Below, piece after piece: positions 41,247 through 50,554 of a DNA stretch of 64,000 bases (its first letter is position 1; each line of letters starts with the position of its first letter). The stretch covers positions 1-64,000 of the forward strand of contig JALVUQ010000070.1 in the NCBI GenBank assembly GCA_027035575.1, given 5' to 3'. This DNA is from Desulfurellales bacterium. Lineage in GTDB: Bacteria; Campylobacterota_A; Desulfurellia; Desulfurellales; Hippeaceae. Under the pieces are notes generated by a model that worked only from the letters and a program-made list of their open reading frames with translations, had not been told where the DNA came from and made no database searches. Position numbers and translations under genes: made by a program.

Positions 41247-43651
41247 TTTGCCTCCAACCAGTTGTCTGCAACCTTAATATTCACAAGAAGGGGAACGTCA
41301 AACTTAACGACATTCTCCATAACATCCTTTGTGATTTCTTTCACCTGTTCGGCTGCCTCTTCATTAGCTTCAATAAGCAGCTCATCGTGAACCTGCATTA
41401 CCAATTTTGCATCTATATTTTTTAATTTCTTATCCAACCGCACCATTGCTATTTTTATTATGTCAGCCGCGGTTCCCTGTATAACGGCATTTACGGCAGC
41501 TCTTCTTTCAAAACCGGCCAACCGCTCATTGGAGGAGTTTATATTAGCAAAATACCTTCTTCTTTTAAAAAAGGTTTCCACATAGCCGTTCTTTGATGCA
41601 CTCTCAATTGTGTTTGAAATAAAGTTTTGAACATCTTTGAAGCGCTCAAAATACTTCTCTATAATCTCCTTTGCCTTGCTTTTCTTTATGCCGAGCGTCT
41701 TGGATAGAGAAACATAGCCCATTCCGTATAAAATACCGAAGTTTATAACTTTTGCCGTTCTTCTCAAATTGTGGTCAACCATAGATTCGTGCACGCCGAA
41801 GAGCTTAACCGCCGTTTGGGTATGGATATCACCGTTATTGTTAAACACTTCTATCAAGGTTCTGTCTTTGGAAAAATGGGCTAAAATACGCAGTTCTATC
41901 TGCGAGTAGTCCGCGCATATAAGTTTATATCCCTCCTGTGCTATGACGGCTCTTCTGATTCCTGCGTGTATTTCGTCCTCGTTCGCAGGCAGGTTCTGCA
42001 AATTGGGATTTGAAGAAGAAAGCCTGCCTGTTGATGTTAAAGTTTGATTGAATGTTGTGTGAAGTCTGCTGTTTTTGTCAGCCTTTTTAATAAACGGCAC
42101 TATGTAGGTTGAAACTATTTTTGCTATTTCTCTGTATTTTATAATCAACTCCGCAATTTCATATTTCTTTGAGAGCTCCTGCAGTGTCTCCGAATCCGTG
42201 GAATAGCCTGTCTTGGTTTTTTTAATTGGCTTAATACCCATCTTTTCAAATAAAATCTTTTGAAGCTCCTTTGTTGAGTTTATATTAAACTCCTCGCCGG
42301 CAAGAGCATATATTGAGCTTTCCATATGTTTTTGTTTGTCGGTCAATTCGTTTTTAAATTTATACAGATAGTCGGTGTCTATCTTTAATCCCACCTTTTC
42401 CATTTCGTAAAGCACGTATGATAAAGGCGTTTCAACCTCATTTAAAAGGTATGACAGCGAATTTTTCTCTATAAGTTTTTTTGCTCCTTTCTCAGCGACA
42501 GCAAGACGCGCTGCAAAACTCTCAGCAGAGAGCACTTTATAATCGAGCTCTTTATCGGCATACTCAAAACACCCCTGCAGCATACCCGACGAATCGGAGT
42601 TTAACAGATAACAAGCAAGTTTTATATCAAACGGTGTGCTGGTAAATTGAAAACCAGCCCACAGCAAATCTTTTAAATCGTAAACGGCTACGGCTTGCTC
42701 AATCAACGAAGGCTCCACTGTTCTGCTGTTTTTACCGTTAAAACGGTAGTGTTGTTCGTTTTCCTTATAGATTATATCGCAGGAAAATGTTTCTGATTTT
42801 CCTTTTTCCTCACTCTTAATGTTGTTAAGTAGTGACTTGAAGCCGAAGCGTAAAAACATCTGCCTTATTTTTTCTGTCTGTTTGGGTTTTCTTTTTATAT
42901 CTTCAGGCGTTATGTCAATCTCCACATTTTTGTCTATTGTCGTGAGTTTTTTATACAAAAGCAAATTTCCGTCTGACAGTATGGCGTCTTTTATCTTGGG
43001 CTTGAGATTGTTAACATTATCGAGTATTTCATCGCAATTTTTATAATTTTTCAATATGGAAGCGGCGGTTTTCGGACCTATCGATTTGATTCCGGGTATA
43101 TTGTCGATACTGTCGCCTATAAGGGCAAGATAATCCGCTACCTGAGAAGGATAAACACCGAGTTTTTTATAGACAGCCTCTTCGTTGTAGTAAATTTTTT
43201 TAACGGGGTCGTATATTACAACACTGTCGTCTTCCACAAGCTGTAATAAATCTTTGTCGTTGGCAAGCACAACAACCTTAAACTCCTTTTTCATCTTTTC
43301 AGCGAGAGTTGCAATCAAATCGTCAGCCTCAAAACCGTCTTTTTCTATTATCGTTATTCCAAAACAGCTTATCAGTTCCTTTATGGGCTCTATCTGAGCG
43401 GAGAGCTCATCAGGCATTTTAGGTCTGTTCTGCTTGTAGCTTTCAAACAAATCCACCCTAAACGTCTTTGCTTTCGTATCAAATAAAACGGCAATATATT
43501 CGGGGTTTTCCTTGTCTATATCAAGCAGCATCCTGGCAAAGCCGAAAACTGCACCCGTAGGCATTCCGTTTCTCGACAGATTTCTTATGGCAAAGAAGAA
43601 TCTGTACAAAAACGAACTTCCGTCAATAAGATATACCGTTTTTTCATCCAT
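41243..43651 (-). CDS. polA: DNA polymerase I
   Basis: Repair and Okazaki-fragment polymerase. The 802-aa protein has an N-terminal 5'-3' exonuclease (YLIDGSSFLYRFFFAIRNLS, ANDKDLLQL, GDSIDNIPGIKSIGPKTA) to about residue 270. A shrunken central region of about 130 residues takes the place of the 3'-5' exonuclease, and I cannot find its DxE or later acidic motifs there. The polymerase domain follows, with motif A DYSQIELRILAHFS, motif B RRTAKVINFGILYGMGY and motif C VMQVHDELLIEA. So it probably lacks proofreading, as in Thermus. The start is the ATG at 43651, 6 bases inside a GTG option. hemE follows with a 4-base overlap. Confidence 0.95.
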   Translation of the reverse strand: MDEKTVYLIDGSSFLYRFFFAIRNLSRNGMPTGAVFGFARMLLDIDKENPEYIAVLFDTKAKTFRVDLFESYKQNRPKMPDELSAQIEPIKELISCFGITIIEKDGFEADDLIATLAEKMKKEFKVVVLANDKDLLQLVEDDSVVIYDPVKKIYYNEEAVYKKLGVYPSQVADYLALIGDSIDNIPGIKSIGPKTAASILKNYKNCDEILDNVNNLKPKIKDAILSDGNLLLYKKLTTIDKNVEIDITPEDIKRKPKQTEKIRQMFLRFGFKSLLNNIKSEEKGKSETFSCDIIYKENEQHYRFNGKNSRTVEPSLIEQAVAVYDLKDLLWAGFQFTSTPFDIKLACYLLNSDSSGMLQGCFEYADKELDYKVLSAESFAARLAVAEKGAKKLIEKNSLSYLLNEVETPLSYVLYEMEKVGLKIDTDYLYKFKNELTDKQKHMESSIYALAGEEFNINSTKELQKILFEKMGIKPIKKTKTGYSTDSETLQELSKKYEIAELIIKYREIAKIVSTYIVPFIKKADKNSRLHTTFNQTLTSTGRLSSSNPNLQNLPANEDEIHAGIRRAVIAQEGYKLICADYSQIELRILAHFSKDRTLIEVFNNNGDIHTQTAVKLFGVHESMVDHNLRRTAKVINFGILYGMGYVSLSKTLGIKKSKAKEIIEKYFERFKDVQNFISNTIESASKNGYVETFFKRRRYFANINSSNERLAGFERRAAVNAVIQGTAADIIKIAMVRLDKKLKNIDAKLVMQVHDELLIEANEEAAEQVKEITKDVMENVVKFDVPLLVNIKVADNWLEAK

Positions 43652-43863
43652 ATCCACAAACTACAAAATTTTTTCCAATTAGTCTATAAAAAATTAAAAA
43701 TTGCGTTGTATAACAGTACTTTAAGCACCTCAAACAATTGCCTTTTTGTACATAAAAAGCAAATTTTGACTTGAATTTGAATAATCTTATTAACTTAAAT
43801 ATATGAGTTACTAATTTGATATAAAACTTCTTATTTGCCGTATTGTATTTATTGTATAATCTA

Positions 43864-43892
43864 TTGACTTTTTTCACATTTTTGTGTAGAGT
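43864..43892 (+). promoter_or_regulatory. Promoter of the acyl-CoA synthetase pair
   Basis: TTGACT (43864-43869) and TAGAGT (43887-43892) are separated by 17 bases, about 30 bases before the ATG. A second AT-rich TATAAT element lies near 43853. The 265-base gap to polA is otherwise AT-rich with no RNA gene seen. Confidence 0.5.
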
Positions 43893-43922
43893 TACAAAAA
43901 TTTAATAGGGGGAGTTATTTTT

Positions 43923-45596
43923 ATGTCTCAACACAATATGCTCGATTACGAAAAAGAGGTTAAAGAATTTAAGTTGGAAGTTCCAGAATACTTTAACTTC
44001 GCATTCGACGTAGTGGACAAATGGGCTCAAGATAGGACGAAATTGGCTCTGGTTTGGGCTAACACCACAGGGAAACTGATAAAAAAATACTCGTTTTGGG
44101 ATATCTCCAAAATGTCCAACAAGTTTGCAAATGTTCTTCTGTCTTTGGGCATAAAAAAGGGCGACAAGGTGCTTGTTATGGTTCCGAGAATCGTGGAGTG
44201 GTATGCCGTTATGCTCGGATTGAACAAGGTAGGCGCAGTTGCTCTGCCGGCTCCCAACATACTTATGCCCGAAGATATTAAATACAGGATTAGAAAAGGC
44301 GATGCCGTGATGACGATAGCATCGGCATCCAACGCAAGAAAGGTTGATGAGGCAATAAAAGAGGGAAGTGAAACGCTCAAATACAAAATGGTTATAGACG
44401 GCGATGCGGAAGGGTGGTTATCCTTTGAAAACCAGATGGATATGGCATCGGACAAACTCTCCAAAGATGACGTTGAGCCTACAAAAGCTACCGACCCTTT
44501 ATTGATATATTTCACATCGGGAACAACAAAATATCCCAAAATGGTTATGCATGAGCAGTCTTATGCTTTGGCACATATAATTACGGCAAAGTATTGGCAC
44601 GATTTAAAACCAACTGACCTGCACTGGACTATTTCAGATACAGGATGGGGGAAGGCCGTTTGGGGGAAGTTGTACGGCCAATGGTTAATAGGTTCTGCTG
44701 TGTTTATGCAAAATGCAGAAGGGGCGTTTAATCCCAAAACAACTTTAAAACTTTTGACAACTCAGGGAATAACAAGTTTTTGCGCCCCTCCTACAGTTTA
44801 TAGAATGTTAATTCAGGAAGATTTAAGTCAATACGATTTTTCGGAATTAAGGCACTGCACATCTGCCGGAGAACCGATTAACCCGGAGGTGATTAAGGCG
44901 TGGAAGAACGCCACAGGCACCCTTATCTACGACGGGTACGGACAAACCGAATCCGTGCTTCTTGTTGCCAACTACCCGTGTATGCCTATAAAATACGGCT
45001 CAATGGGAAAGCCTGTTCCCGGGTTTGATGTGAGAATTGTTGATGACGACGGAAACGATATGCCCGTAGGTGAGCCCGGACATATAGCCGTAAGAGTAAA
45101 ACCCAATCAGCCTATAGGCTTAACAAGAAACTACTACAAAGATGATGCCGCAACCGAAGAGGCTTTCAGAGGTGATTTTTATTTTACCGGCGATAGGGCT
45201 TATAAGGATAATGACGGGTATTTCTGGTTTTACGGGCGCGCTGATGATGTTATAAAATCATCAGGTTACAGAATAGGTCCTTTTGAGGTTGAAAGCGCTC
45301 TTCAGGAGCACCCGGCTGTTGTTGAAAGTGCGGTTGTCGCATCTCCCGACACCATAAGGGGCAATGTAGTCAAAGCCTTTATAATTCTAGCAGAAGGGTA
45401 CGAACCCTCAGATGAGCTGATTAAAGACATTCAAGATTTCGTGAAAAATAAGACTGCGCCCTACAAATACCCCAGAGAAATAGAATTTGTAAAGGAACTG
45501 CCTAAAACGATAAGTGGGAAAATCAAAAGGGCGGTTTTAAGAAGGATGGAAGTTGAAAAAAAATCGGGCAAAAAAGAACATAACGGACTAATATAA
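43923..45596 (+). CDS. Acyl-CoA synthetase, medium-chain (ACSM) type
   Basis: A 557-aa AMP-forming CoA ligase. It adenylates a carboxylic acid and transfers it to CoA. Motifs: P-loop YFTSGTTKYPKM, DGYGQTES, YFTGDRAYKDNDGYFWFYGR and DDVIKSSGYRIGPFEVES. The catalytic Lys is in KTISGKIKRAVLRR. The N-terminus resembles ACSM or acetoacetyl/acetyl-CoA synthetase-like enzymes, rather than canonical AcsA. A GGGGGAG Shine-Dalgarno is seen. A second ligase follows after 10 bases, so both are in one operon. Substrate choice (acetate, propionate, longer acids, aromatic acids) is not predictable from motifs. Confidence 0.9.
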   Translation: MSQHNMLDYEKEVKEFKLEVPEYFNFAFDVVDKWAQDRTKLALVWANTTGKLIKKYSFWDISKMSNKFANVLLSLGIKKGDKVLVMVPRIVEWYAVMLGLNKVGAVALPAPNILMPEDIKYRIRKGDAVMTIASASNARKVDEAIKEGSETLKYKMVIDGDAEGWLSFENQMDMASDKLSKDDVEPTKATDPLLIYFTSGTTKYPKMVMHEQSYALAHIITAKYWHDLKPTDLHWTISDTGWGKAVWGKLYGQWLIGSAVFMQNAEGAFNPKTTLKLLTTQGITSFCAPPTVYRMLIQEDLSQYDFSELRHCTSAGEPINPEVIKAWKNATGTLIYDGYGQTESVLLVANYPCMPIKYGSMGKPVPGFDVRIVDDDGNDMPVGEPGHIAVRVKPNQPIGLTRNYYKDDAATEEAFRGDFYFTGDRAYKDNDGYFWFYGRADDVIKSSGYRIGPFEVESALQEHPAVVESAVVASPDTIRGNVVKAFIILAEGYEPSDELIKDIQDFVKNKTAPYKYPREIEFVKELPKTISGKIKRAVLRRMEVEKKSGKKEHNGLI

Positions 45597-45606
45597 GAGG
45601 TGAATT

Positions 45607-47301
45607 ATGTTAAGCTATGCTTTTGAGGGCTCAACAAAACAGTTTATAGCGAAAACCATAGGTGATATGCTGGACGACAACGCCGCTGAATTTGCAAATA
45701 ATGACTGTCTGGTCAGTGTGCACCAAAATATAAGAATGTCATACAAAGACTTTAAACAAGAGGTTGATACCGTAGCCAAGGGTTTGATGGCTTTGGGCAT
45801 AAAAAAGGGCGATAAGGTTGCTATCTGGTCAACGAACAATGCCGAGTGGGTTTTGACGCAATTTGCAACGGCAAAGATAGGAGCCGTGCTGGTTACTATA
45901 AACCCGGCTTACAGAACAACGGAGTTAGAGTATGCCTTAAAACAGTCGGAAATCAACACATTGATAATGATAGAGAATTTTAAAACCTCAGACTACCTGC
46001 ATATGTTCTATGAGGTTGCTCCGTTTGCAAGGGGCGCCACACCGGGGCAAATACGCTCAAATAAGCTCCCTTTCTTGAGAAATGTCGTATGTATAAGCGA
46101 TGAAAAGCACACCGGTATTTTTAAATGGAAAGATGTTCTGGATTTTTCAACAAAGGTCGGGGATGATGAACTTAAGGAAAGACAGGTAGCGCTTGATTTT
46201 GACGATGCCATAAACATACAATACACATCGGGAACGACAGGTTTTCCCAAAGCTGCAACTCTTACACACTTCAACATTCTGAATAACGGATATTTCGTGG
46301 GCGAACTGATGAGGTTTACCGATAAAGACAGACTGTGCATTCCCGTTCCGTTTTACCACTGCTTCGGTATGGTTATGAGCAATCTTACCTGCGTATCGCA
46401 CGGTTCGACTATGGTTATACCTTCGGAGTATTTTGACCCGCTGTCAACGCTGACGGTTATAGAAAAAGAGAAATGTACCGCCGTGCACGGTGTTCCGACA
46501 ATGTTTATAGCGGAACTGGAACATCCTGAGTTTAAGAAGTTCGATTTAAGCAGCTTGAGAACCGGAATAATGGCGGGTTCTCCCTGCCCGGTTGAGGTTA
46601 TGAAGCGTGTAAATAACGAAATGAATATGAAAGAGGTTGAAATTGCCTACGGTCAAACAGAAGCAAGCCCGGTTATAACGCAAACGGCAGCAGATGACAC
46701 GATAGAAAACAGAACGGAAACGGTAGGAAAAGCAATACCGTTTGTAGAGGTAAAGATAATAGACCCTGAAACAGGCAAAATTTTACCCGTCGGTGAGCAG
46801 GGAGAGTTGTGCGCTCGCGGATATAACGTTATGAAATACTACTACAACAACCCGGAAGCCACAAAAAAGGCTATAGATGAATCCGGGTGGCTGCATACCG
46901 GTGATTTGGCGGTTATGACAGAAGACGGTTACTTCAAAATTACCGGAAGAATCAAAGATATGATAATAAGGGGCGGTCAAAACATATATCCGAGAGAGAT
47001 AGAAGAGTTTATATACACCCATCCGAAGGTTGCCGATGTTCAGGTTGTAGGTGTTCCTGATGTTAAATACGGTGAAGAGGTTTGTGCTTGGATTAAACTT
47101 AAAGCCGGAGAGACTGTGAGCGAAGAGGAAATCAAAGAGTACTGCAGCGGAAAGATAGCCCACTACAAAATACCGCGCTATATAAAATTTACGGACTCAT
47201 TCCCTATGACTGTGACAGGCAAAATAAGAAAGGTGGAAATGAGGGAAATCTCCATAAAAGAACTGAACTTGGAAGATGCTGCAAAAATAGAAACAGCCTA
47301 A
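45607..47301 (+). CDS. AMP-binding acyl-CoA ligase (FadD-like)
   Basis: A 564-aa AMP-forming ligase of the fatty-acyl-CoA synthetase family. It begins with a DDNAAEFANNDCLVS helix typical of the group, then KKGDKVAIWSTNNAEWVLTQ, P-loop YTSGTTGFPKAA, YGQTEASPVITQ, and TGDLAVMTEDGYFKITGRIK. The gate GGQNIYPREIEEF and the Lys in TVTGKIRKVEMRE are present. It is probably specific for a different acid from its upstream neighbour. Both belong to one transcription unit ending at a strong terminator. Together they would feed beta-oxidation or the citric-acid cycle, in line with sucCD nearby. Confidence 0.9.
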   Translation: MLSYAFEGSTKQFIAKTIGDMLDDNAAEFANNDCLVSVHQNIRMSYKDFKQEVDTVAKGLMALGIKKGDKVAIWSTNNAEWVLTQFATAKIGAVLVTINPAYRTTELEYALKQSEINTLIMIENFKTSDYLHMFYEVAPFARGATPGQIRSNKLPFLRNVVCISDEKHTGIFKWKDVLDFSTKVGDDELKERQVALDFDDAINIQYTSGTTGFPKAATLTHFNILNNGYFVGELMRFTDKDRLCIPVPFYHCFGMVMSNLTCVSHGSTMVIPSEYFDPLSTLTVIEKEKCTAVHGVPTMFIAELEHPEFKKFDLSSLRTGIMAGSPCPVEVMKRVNNEMNMKEVEIAYGQTEASPVITQTAADDTIENRTETVGKAIPFVEVKIIDPETGKILPVGEQGELCARGYNVMKYYYNNPEATKKAIDESGWLHTGDLAVMTEDGYFKITGRIKDMIIRGGQNIYPREIEEFIYTHPKVADVQVVGVPDVKYGEEVCAWIKLKAGETVSEEEIKEYCSGKIAHYKIPRYIKFTDSFPMTVTGKIRKVEMREISIKELNLEDAAKIETA

Positions 47302-47327
47302 CAACGCCCATTTTCAGCAACTATCCG

Positions 47328-47361
47328 CCCGGGCACAATTTAAGTTGTGTCCGGGTTTTTT
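47328..47361 (+). terminator. Rho-independent terminator after the CoA ligase pair
   Basis: Stem CCCGGGCACAA / TTGTGTCCGGG (47328-47338 and 47345-47355, one G-U) is followed by TTTTTT. Confidence 0.92.
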
Positions 47362-47395
47362 GTGTTTGATATCAACCAGGTCTTTTTACAAAATT

Positions 47396-47425
47396 TTGAC
47401 ATCTTCACAACATTATCTCGATAAA
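47396..47425 (+). promoter_or_regulatory. Possible pstS promoter
   Basis: A perfect TTGACA (47396-47401) is followed after 18 bases by GATAAA (47420-47425). I could not recognise a Pho box with confidence. Confidence 0.45.
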
Positions 47426-47468
47426 TCAGGCAGATACTTGAAGCCAAATTCTTTGAGGAGGTGTTTTT

Positions 47469-48482
47469 ATGTTGAAGAAGCTCTCTTGGTTTCTTCTTGC
47501 GGCGGTTGTGTTTTTGGCACCCTCCGACGTTTTTGCCGGCAACACAATCACAGGCGCAGGGGCAACCTTTCCGTATCCCGTTTATTCGGCTTGGGCTTAT
47601 CAATATTATCACGCAAAAGGAGTAAAGGTTAACTATCAGGCTATAGGCTCGGGTGCAGGAATCAAACAGATAAGTTCGCGTGTTGTGGATTTCGGAGCAA
47701 GCGATGCGCCCTTGAAAAAAAGTGAGCAGGATAAATATAAACTGCTTCAATTTCCTGCCGTAATAGGTGGCGTAGTTCCCATTGTTAATTTAACAGGAAT
47801 AAGACCGGGTGAGTTAAAATTAAACGGCAAGTTGTTGGCTGAAATATATCTTGGCACAATAAAAAAGTGGGATAACCCCCAAATAGCAGCCCTAAATAAA
47901 GGTTTAAAACTGCCTAATGCACCAATAACGGTTGTTCACAGGTCTGACGGCTCAGGCACTACAGCTATTTTTACTACATATCTGTCGAGTGTATCTTCCG
48001 ATTGGGCTAACAAGGTAGGCAAAGGAAAGGCTGTCAAATGGCCTAAAGGGCTTGGAGGTAAGGGAAATCCCGGTGTTGCAAACTATGTTAAAAGGGTTAA
48101 AAATTCCATAGGTTATGTTGAGCTTGCATATGCAACCGAGAATAAGCTCGCTTATATCTCGTTAAAAAACAAAGCCGGAAAATTTGTTGAGCCGTCCTTA
48201 AAAGCATTTCAATCCGCTGCCAAATACGCTAAATGGGACAGCTCAAAGGGTTATTACCTGTGGCTTGTAAATGAACCGGGAGACGGTTCGTGGCCTATAG
48301 CAGGCGCCACGTTCATTCTGCTTGCCAAAGAGAAGGTTCAACAAAATAAGAACGTTGTAAAGTTTTTTGACTGGGCGTTTAAAAACGGAGATAAGACAGC
48401 TAAAGAACTAATGTATGTTCCACTGCCGCAATCACTGAAAAACAACATAAGACAGTATTGGAAGGCAAACGGAATCTATTAA
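47469..48482 (+). CDS. pstS: Phosphate ABC transporter substrate-binding protein PstS
   Basis: A 337-aa periplasmic phosphate-binding protein. A signal peptide (LSWFLLAAVVFLAPSDVFAG) is followed by ITGAGATFPYPVYSAWAYQY, the N-terminal phosphate-loop region. ISSRVVDFGASDAPL and the second loop VHRSDGSGTTAIFTTYLS follow. The C-terminal region ends near WKANGIY, as in gammaproteobacterial-type PstS. GAGGAGG precedes the ATG. pstCAB are not adjacent, so the rest of the transporter must lie elsewhere. A long hairpin terminates it before the convergent ammonium-transporter gene. Confidence 0.94.
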   Translation: MLKKLSWFLLAAVVFLAPSDVFAGNTITGAGATFPYPVYSAWAYQYYHAKGVKVNYQAIGSGAGIKQISSRVVDFGASDAPLKKSEQDKYKLLQFPAVIGGVVPIVNLTGIRPGELKLNGKLLAEIYLGTIKKWDNPQIAALNKGLKLPNAPITVVHRSDGSGTTAIFTTYLSSVSSDWANKVGKGKAVKWPKGLGGKGNPGVANYVKRVKNSIGYVELAYATENKLAYISLKNKAGKFVEPSLKAFQSAAKYAKWDSSKGYYLWLVNEPGDGSWPIAGATFILLAKEKVQQNKNVVKFFDWAFKNGDKTAKELMYVPLPQSLKNNIRQYWKANGIY

Positions 48483-48493
48483 AAGCCGTTTTA

Positions 48494-48555
48494 AAAGGCG
48501 AAAAGCGTTTGCAAGCTATCAAAAATCGCTTTTCGCCTTTATTTGCTTTTCGGGC
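48494..48555 (+). terminator. Long-hairpin terminator of pstS
   Basis: A perfect 14-bp stem AAAGGCGAAAAGCG / CGCTTTTCGCCTTT (48494-48507 and 48537-48550) has a loop of 29 nt and a partial T-rich tail (ATTTGCTTTT). It lies between converging pstS and amt and may act on both strands. Confidence 0.8.
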
Positions 48556-48576
48556 ATCAATGTTTTTGCTTAATTA

Positions 48577-49863
48577 TTATAATTCAAATCCTTTTTCCGT
48601 ATGCACGGATATGTCAAGACCTCTCACCTCGTCCTCTTCCGTGACTCTCAAGCCGTTTGTTAATACACTTGTGATTTTTGCAGCTATAAATGTTCCCAAC
48701 GCCACAAAGGCTATCGTTGAAACTACTCCCACAATTTGAACGTACAACTGATGGCTTCCGCCGTACAACAGCCCCTTTGCAAAGTTTATTTTCGGGTCTG
48801 CCAAAAAACCTATGGCTATGATTCCCCAGATACCGTTTAGTCCGTGAACGCCGAAAACATCCAAAGAGTCGTCGTATCCCAACTTATATTTCAAATAGCC
48901 GGTTGCAAACCAGCTTATTATGCCTGCCACAGCGCCTATAACAACCGCTCCCATATTGTTAACAAAACCGGCAGCCGGTGTTATTGCAACAAGTCCGGCA
49001 ACAGCACCTGATGCGGCTCCGAGCATTGTAGGGTGTTTATGAATAATCCAATCGAGCACCATCCAGATAACAGCACCCATAGCTCCCGCCGTATTTGTAG
49101 TTAAAAAAGCGTTTGATGCCAGTGCCCCGGAGGATACGGCACTACCGGCATTAAACCCGAACCAACCAAACCAGAGCATAGCAGCTCCGAATATGGTAAG
49201 GGCTATGGAAGAGGGCGGCATAGCCATCTTTTTAAAACCCCGTCTTGGTCCCAACACCAAAGCAAAAACAAGTCCGGATATACCGGATGCCGTCTCAACG
49301 ACCAATCCGCCTGCAAAATCGGCTATACCCATTTTTGTCAACCAACCTCCTCCCCAAACCCAGTGAGCAAGAGGAACATAAACCAGACTAAACCACAAAA
49401 TACTGAAGACCACCCAGGAAGAAAATTTTATTCTCTCCACAACGGAACCGCTGATAAGTGCCGTCGTTATCGCCGCAAATGTAAGTTGAAAAGCGGAAAA
49501 CGCCAAGATGCTGACGTGAGTTCCGCTTGCCGCTTTATGTATATCAACATTCATAAAAAGATACTGCAAAGAACCTATAATACCCGATATATCCGAGCCA
49601 AACGAAAGAGTGTAGCCGTATATAATCCATAAAACACTCACAATGGCGTAGGTAACAAGCGACATACCCATAGAGTTTAAGATATTTTTATTTCTCGACA
49701 TACCGCCGTAGAATATTGCCAACCCTGCCGGCGTCATCATCATAACCAAAGCTGCCGAAACCAAAACCCAAGCCGTATCTCCGCTATCTATAGTGCCGGT
49801 TGAGGCAAAAGCTGCCGTAGGGATTAAGCTAAATAGAACAAGTAGCGCAAACAAACGTTTCAT
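48577..49863 (-). CDS. amt: Ammonium transporter Amt with a His-to-Glu pore substitution
   Basis: A 428-aa inner-membrane ammonium channel with a signal sequence (MKRLFALLVLFSLIPTAAFA) and eleven helices. Features include LVMMMTPAGLAIFYGGMSRN, SVLWIIYGYTLSFG and WFGFNAGS. At the first pore histidine position of the twin-His pair the motif reads DFAGGLVVETASGISGL, i.e. Glu instead of His. The second, VHGLNGIWGIIAIG, retains His. The start at 49863 has GGAGG upstream; an earlier ATG at 49908 adds residues before the signal peptide. No glnK/glnB lies next to it. A promoter with a palindrome lies upstream. Confidence 0.94.
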   Translation of the reverse strand: MKRLFALLVLFSLIPTAAFASTGTIDSGDTAWVLVSAALVMMMTPAGLAIFYGGMSRNKNILNSMGMSLVTYAIVSVLWIIYGYTLSFGSDISGIIGSLQYLFMNVDIHKAASGTHVSILAFSAFQLTFAAITTALISGSVVERIKFSSWVVFSILWFSLVYVPLAHWVWGGGWLTKMGIADFAGGLVVETASGISGLVFALVLGPRRGFKKMAMPPSSIALTIFGAAMLWFGWFGFNAGSAVSSGALASNAFLTTNTAGAMGAVIWMVLDWIIHKHPTMLGAASGAVAGLVAITPAAGFVNNMGAVVIGAVAGIISWFATGYLKYKLGYDDSLDVFGVHGLNGIWGIIAIGFLADPKINFAKGLLYGGSHQLYVQIVGVVSTIAFVALGTFIAAKITSVLTNGLRVTEEDEVRGLDISVHTEKGFEL

Positions 49864-49944
49864 CGATAACCTCCGATACATTTTTTTTAGCTTAATAGCA
49901 CACAACATTCCTATGGCTTTGAAAAAGCAAATATTGAATACTTC

Positions 49945-49994
49945 GTTATAAATTGCATTAAATTGTTATAACAATTATGTTATAATGTTGACAA
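49945..49994 (-). promoter_or_regulatory. amt promoter with GTTATAA palindrome
   Basis: On the minus strand TTGTCA (plus 49989-49994) and TATAAC (plus 49965-49970) are 18 bases apart, each a five-of-six match. The -10 lies in a perfect 16-bp palindrome AATTGTTATAACAATT (49961-49976). Further GTTATAA copies occur at 49945-49951 and 49979-49985, giving three near-repeats that could be regulator sites. Confidence 0.55.
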
Positions 49995-50005
49995 AATTGA
50001 ATTTT

Positions 50006-50539
50006 TTATACTGTCAAATTGATTATATCGGGATTAACATTGAGGTGCTGAGCCAAAAGCAGAGTAATCTGTGTGTATAACCTGAACTTCTTCTGCTCAA
50101 GCTCCATTTTTCTTTCTTCTATTTTCTTTAAATCCTTTTCGTATAAACTTTTTATTGCGGCATTTTTGGAATCTTTAAGAAGCATTTTAACGTTAAGCTC
50201 GTCGTAGATATATTCCTTTAGCTTTGAACTTATTTTACTTGACAGGTCGCTTTTTACTCTTTCGTTTTCCTCTTTTTTGGGGCAGTATGTTTCAACGGAC
50301 GAACGACCGCTTGTGGCTGCCAAATAATCTCCGCGTTTGTTGAAGTTTAAATACAAATCCTTTGCAATTACATAGCATCCGTCTTTTGCCGCTTTATTTT
50401 CAAATCTTCCAATATTTGAGGACTCGTGCGAAGCCACCCGAGAGATGGAGGTCGCAGCAGAAGCCGGGGCACTTGAGCCCCACTCTCCCAGGTCTAATTT
50501 ATAGTACAGTATGGGGTTGGATGAGTTTATCGATATCAC
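50006..50539 (-). CDS. Uncharacterised protein at the end of the metG operon
   Basis: A 177-aa protein I do not recognise. It lacks a signal peptide and transmembrane segments. Residues 1-70 are Ser/Ala-rich (GEWGSSAPASAATSISRVAS) with one Cys; residues 90-160 are strongly charged helix suggestive of a coiled coil (YEKDLKKIEERKMELEQKKF), and the end is LAQHLNVNPDIINLTV. The GTG start has AGGAGGT upstream within the end region of metG. It begins 15 bases after metG, so it is co-transcribed with the translation and DNA-replication genes. A translation- or ribosome-linked role is conjecture. Confidence 0.65.
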   Translation of the reverse strand: MISINSSNPILYYKLDLGEWGSSAPASAATSISRVASHESSNIGRFENKAAKDGCYVIAKDLYLNFNKRGDYLAATSGRSSVETYCPKKEENERVKSDLSSKISSKLKEYIYDELNVKMLLKDSKNAAIKSLYEKDLKKIEERKMELEQKKFRLYTQITLLLAQHLNVNPDIINLTV

Positions 50540-50554
50540 CCATACCTCCTGTTT

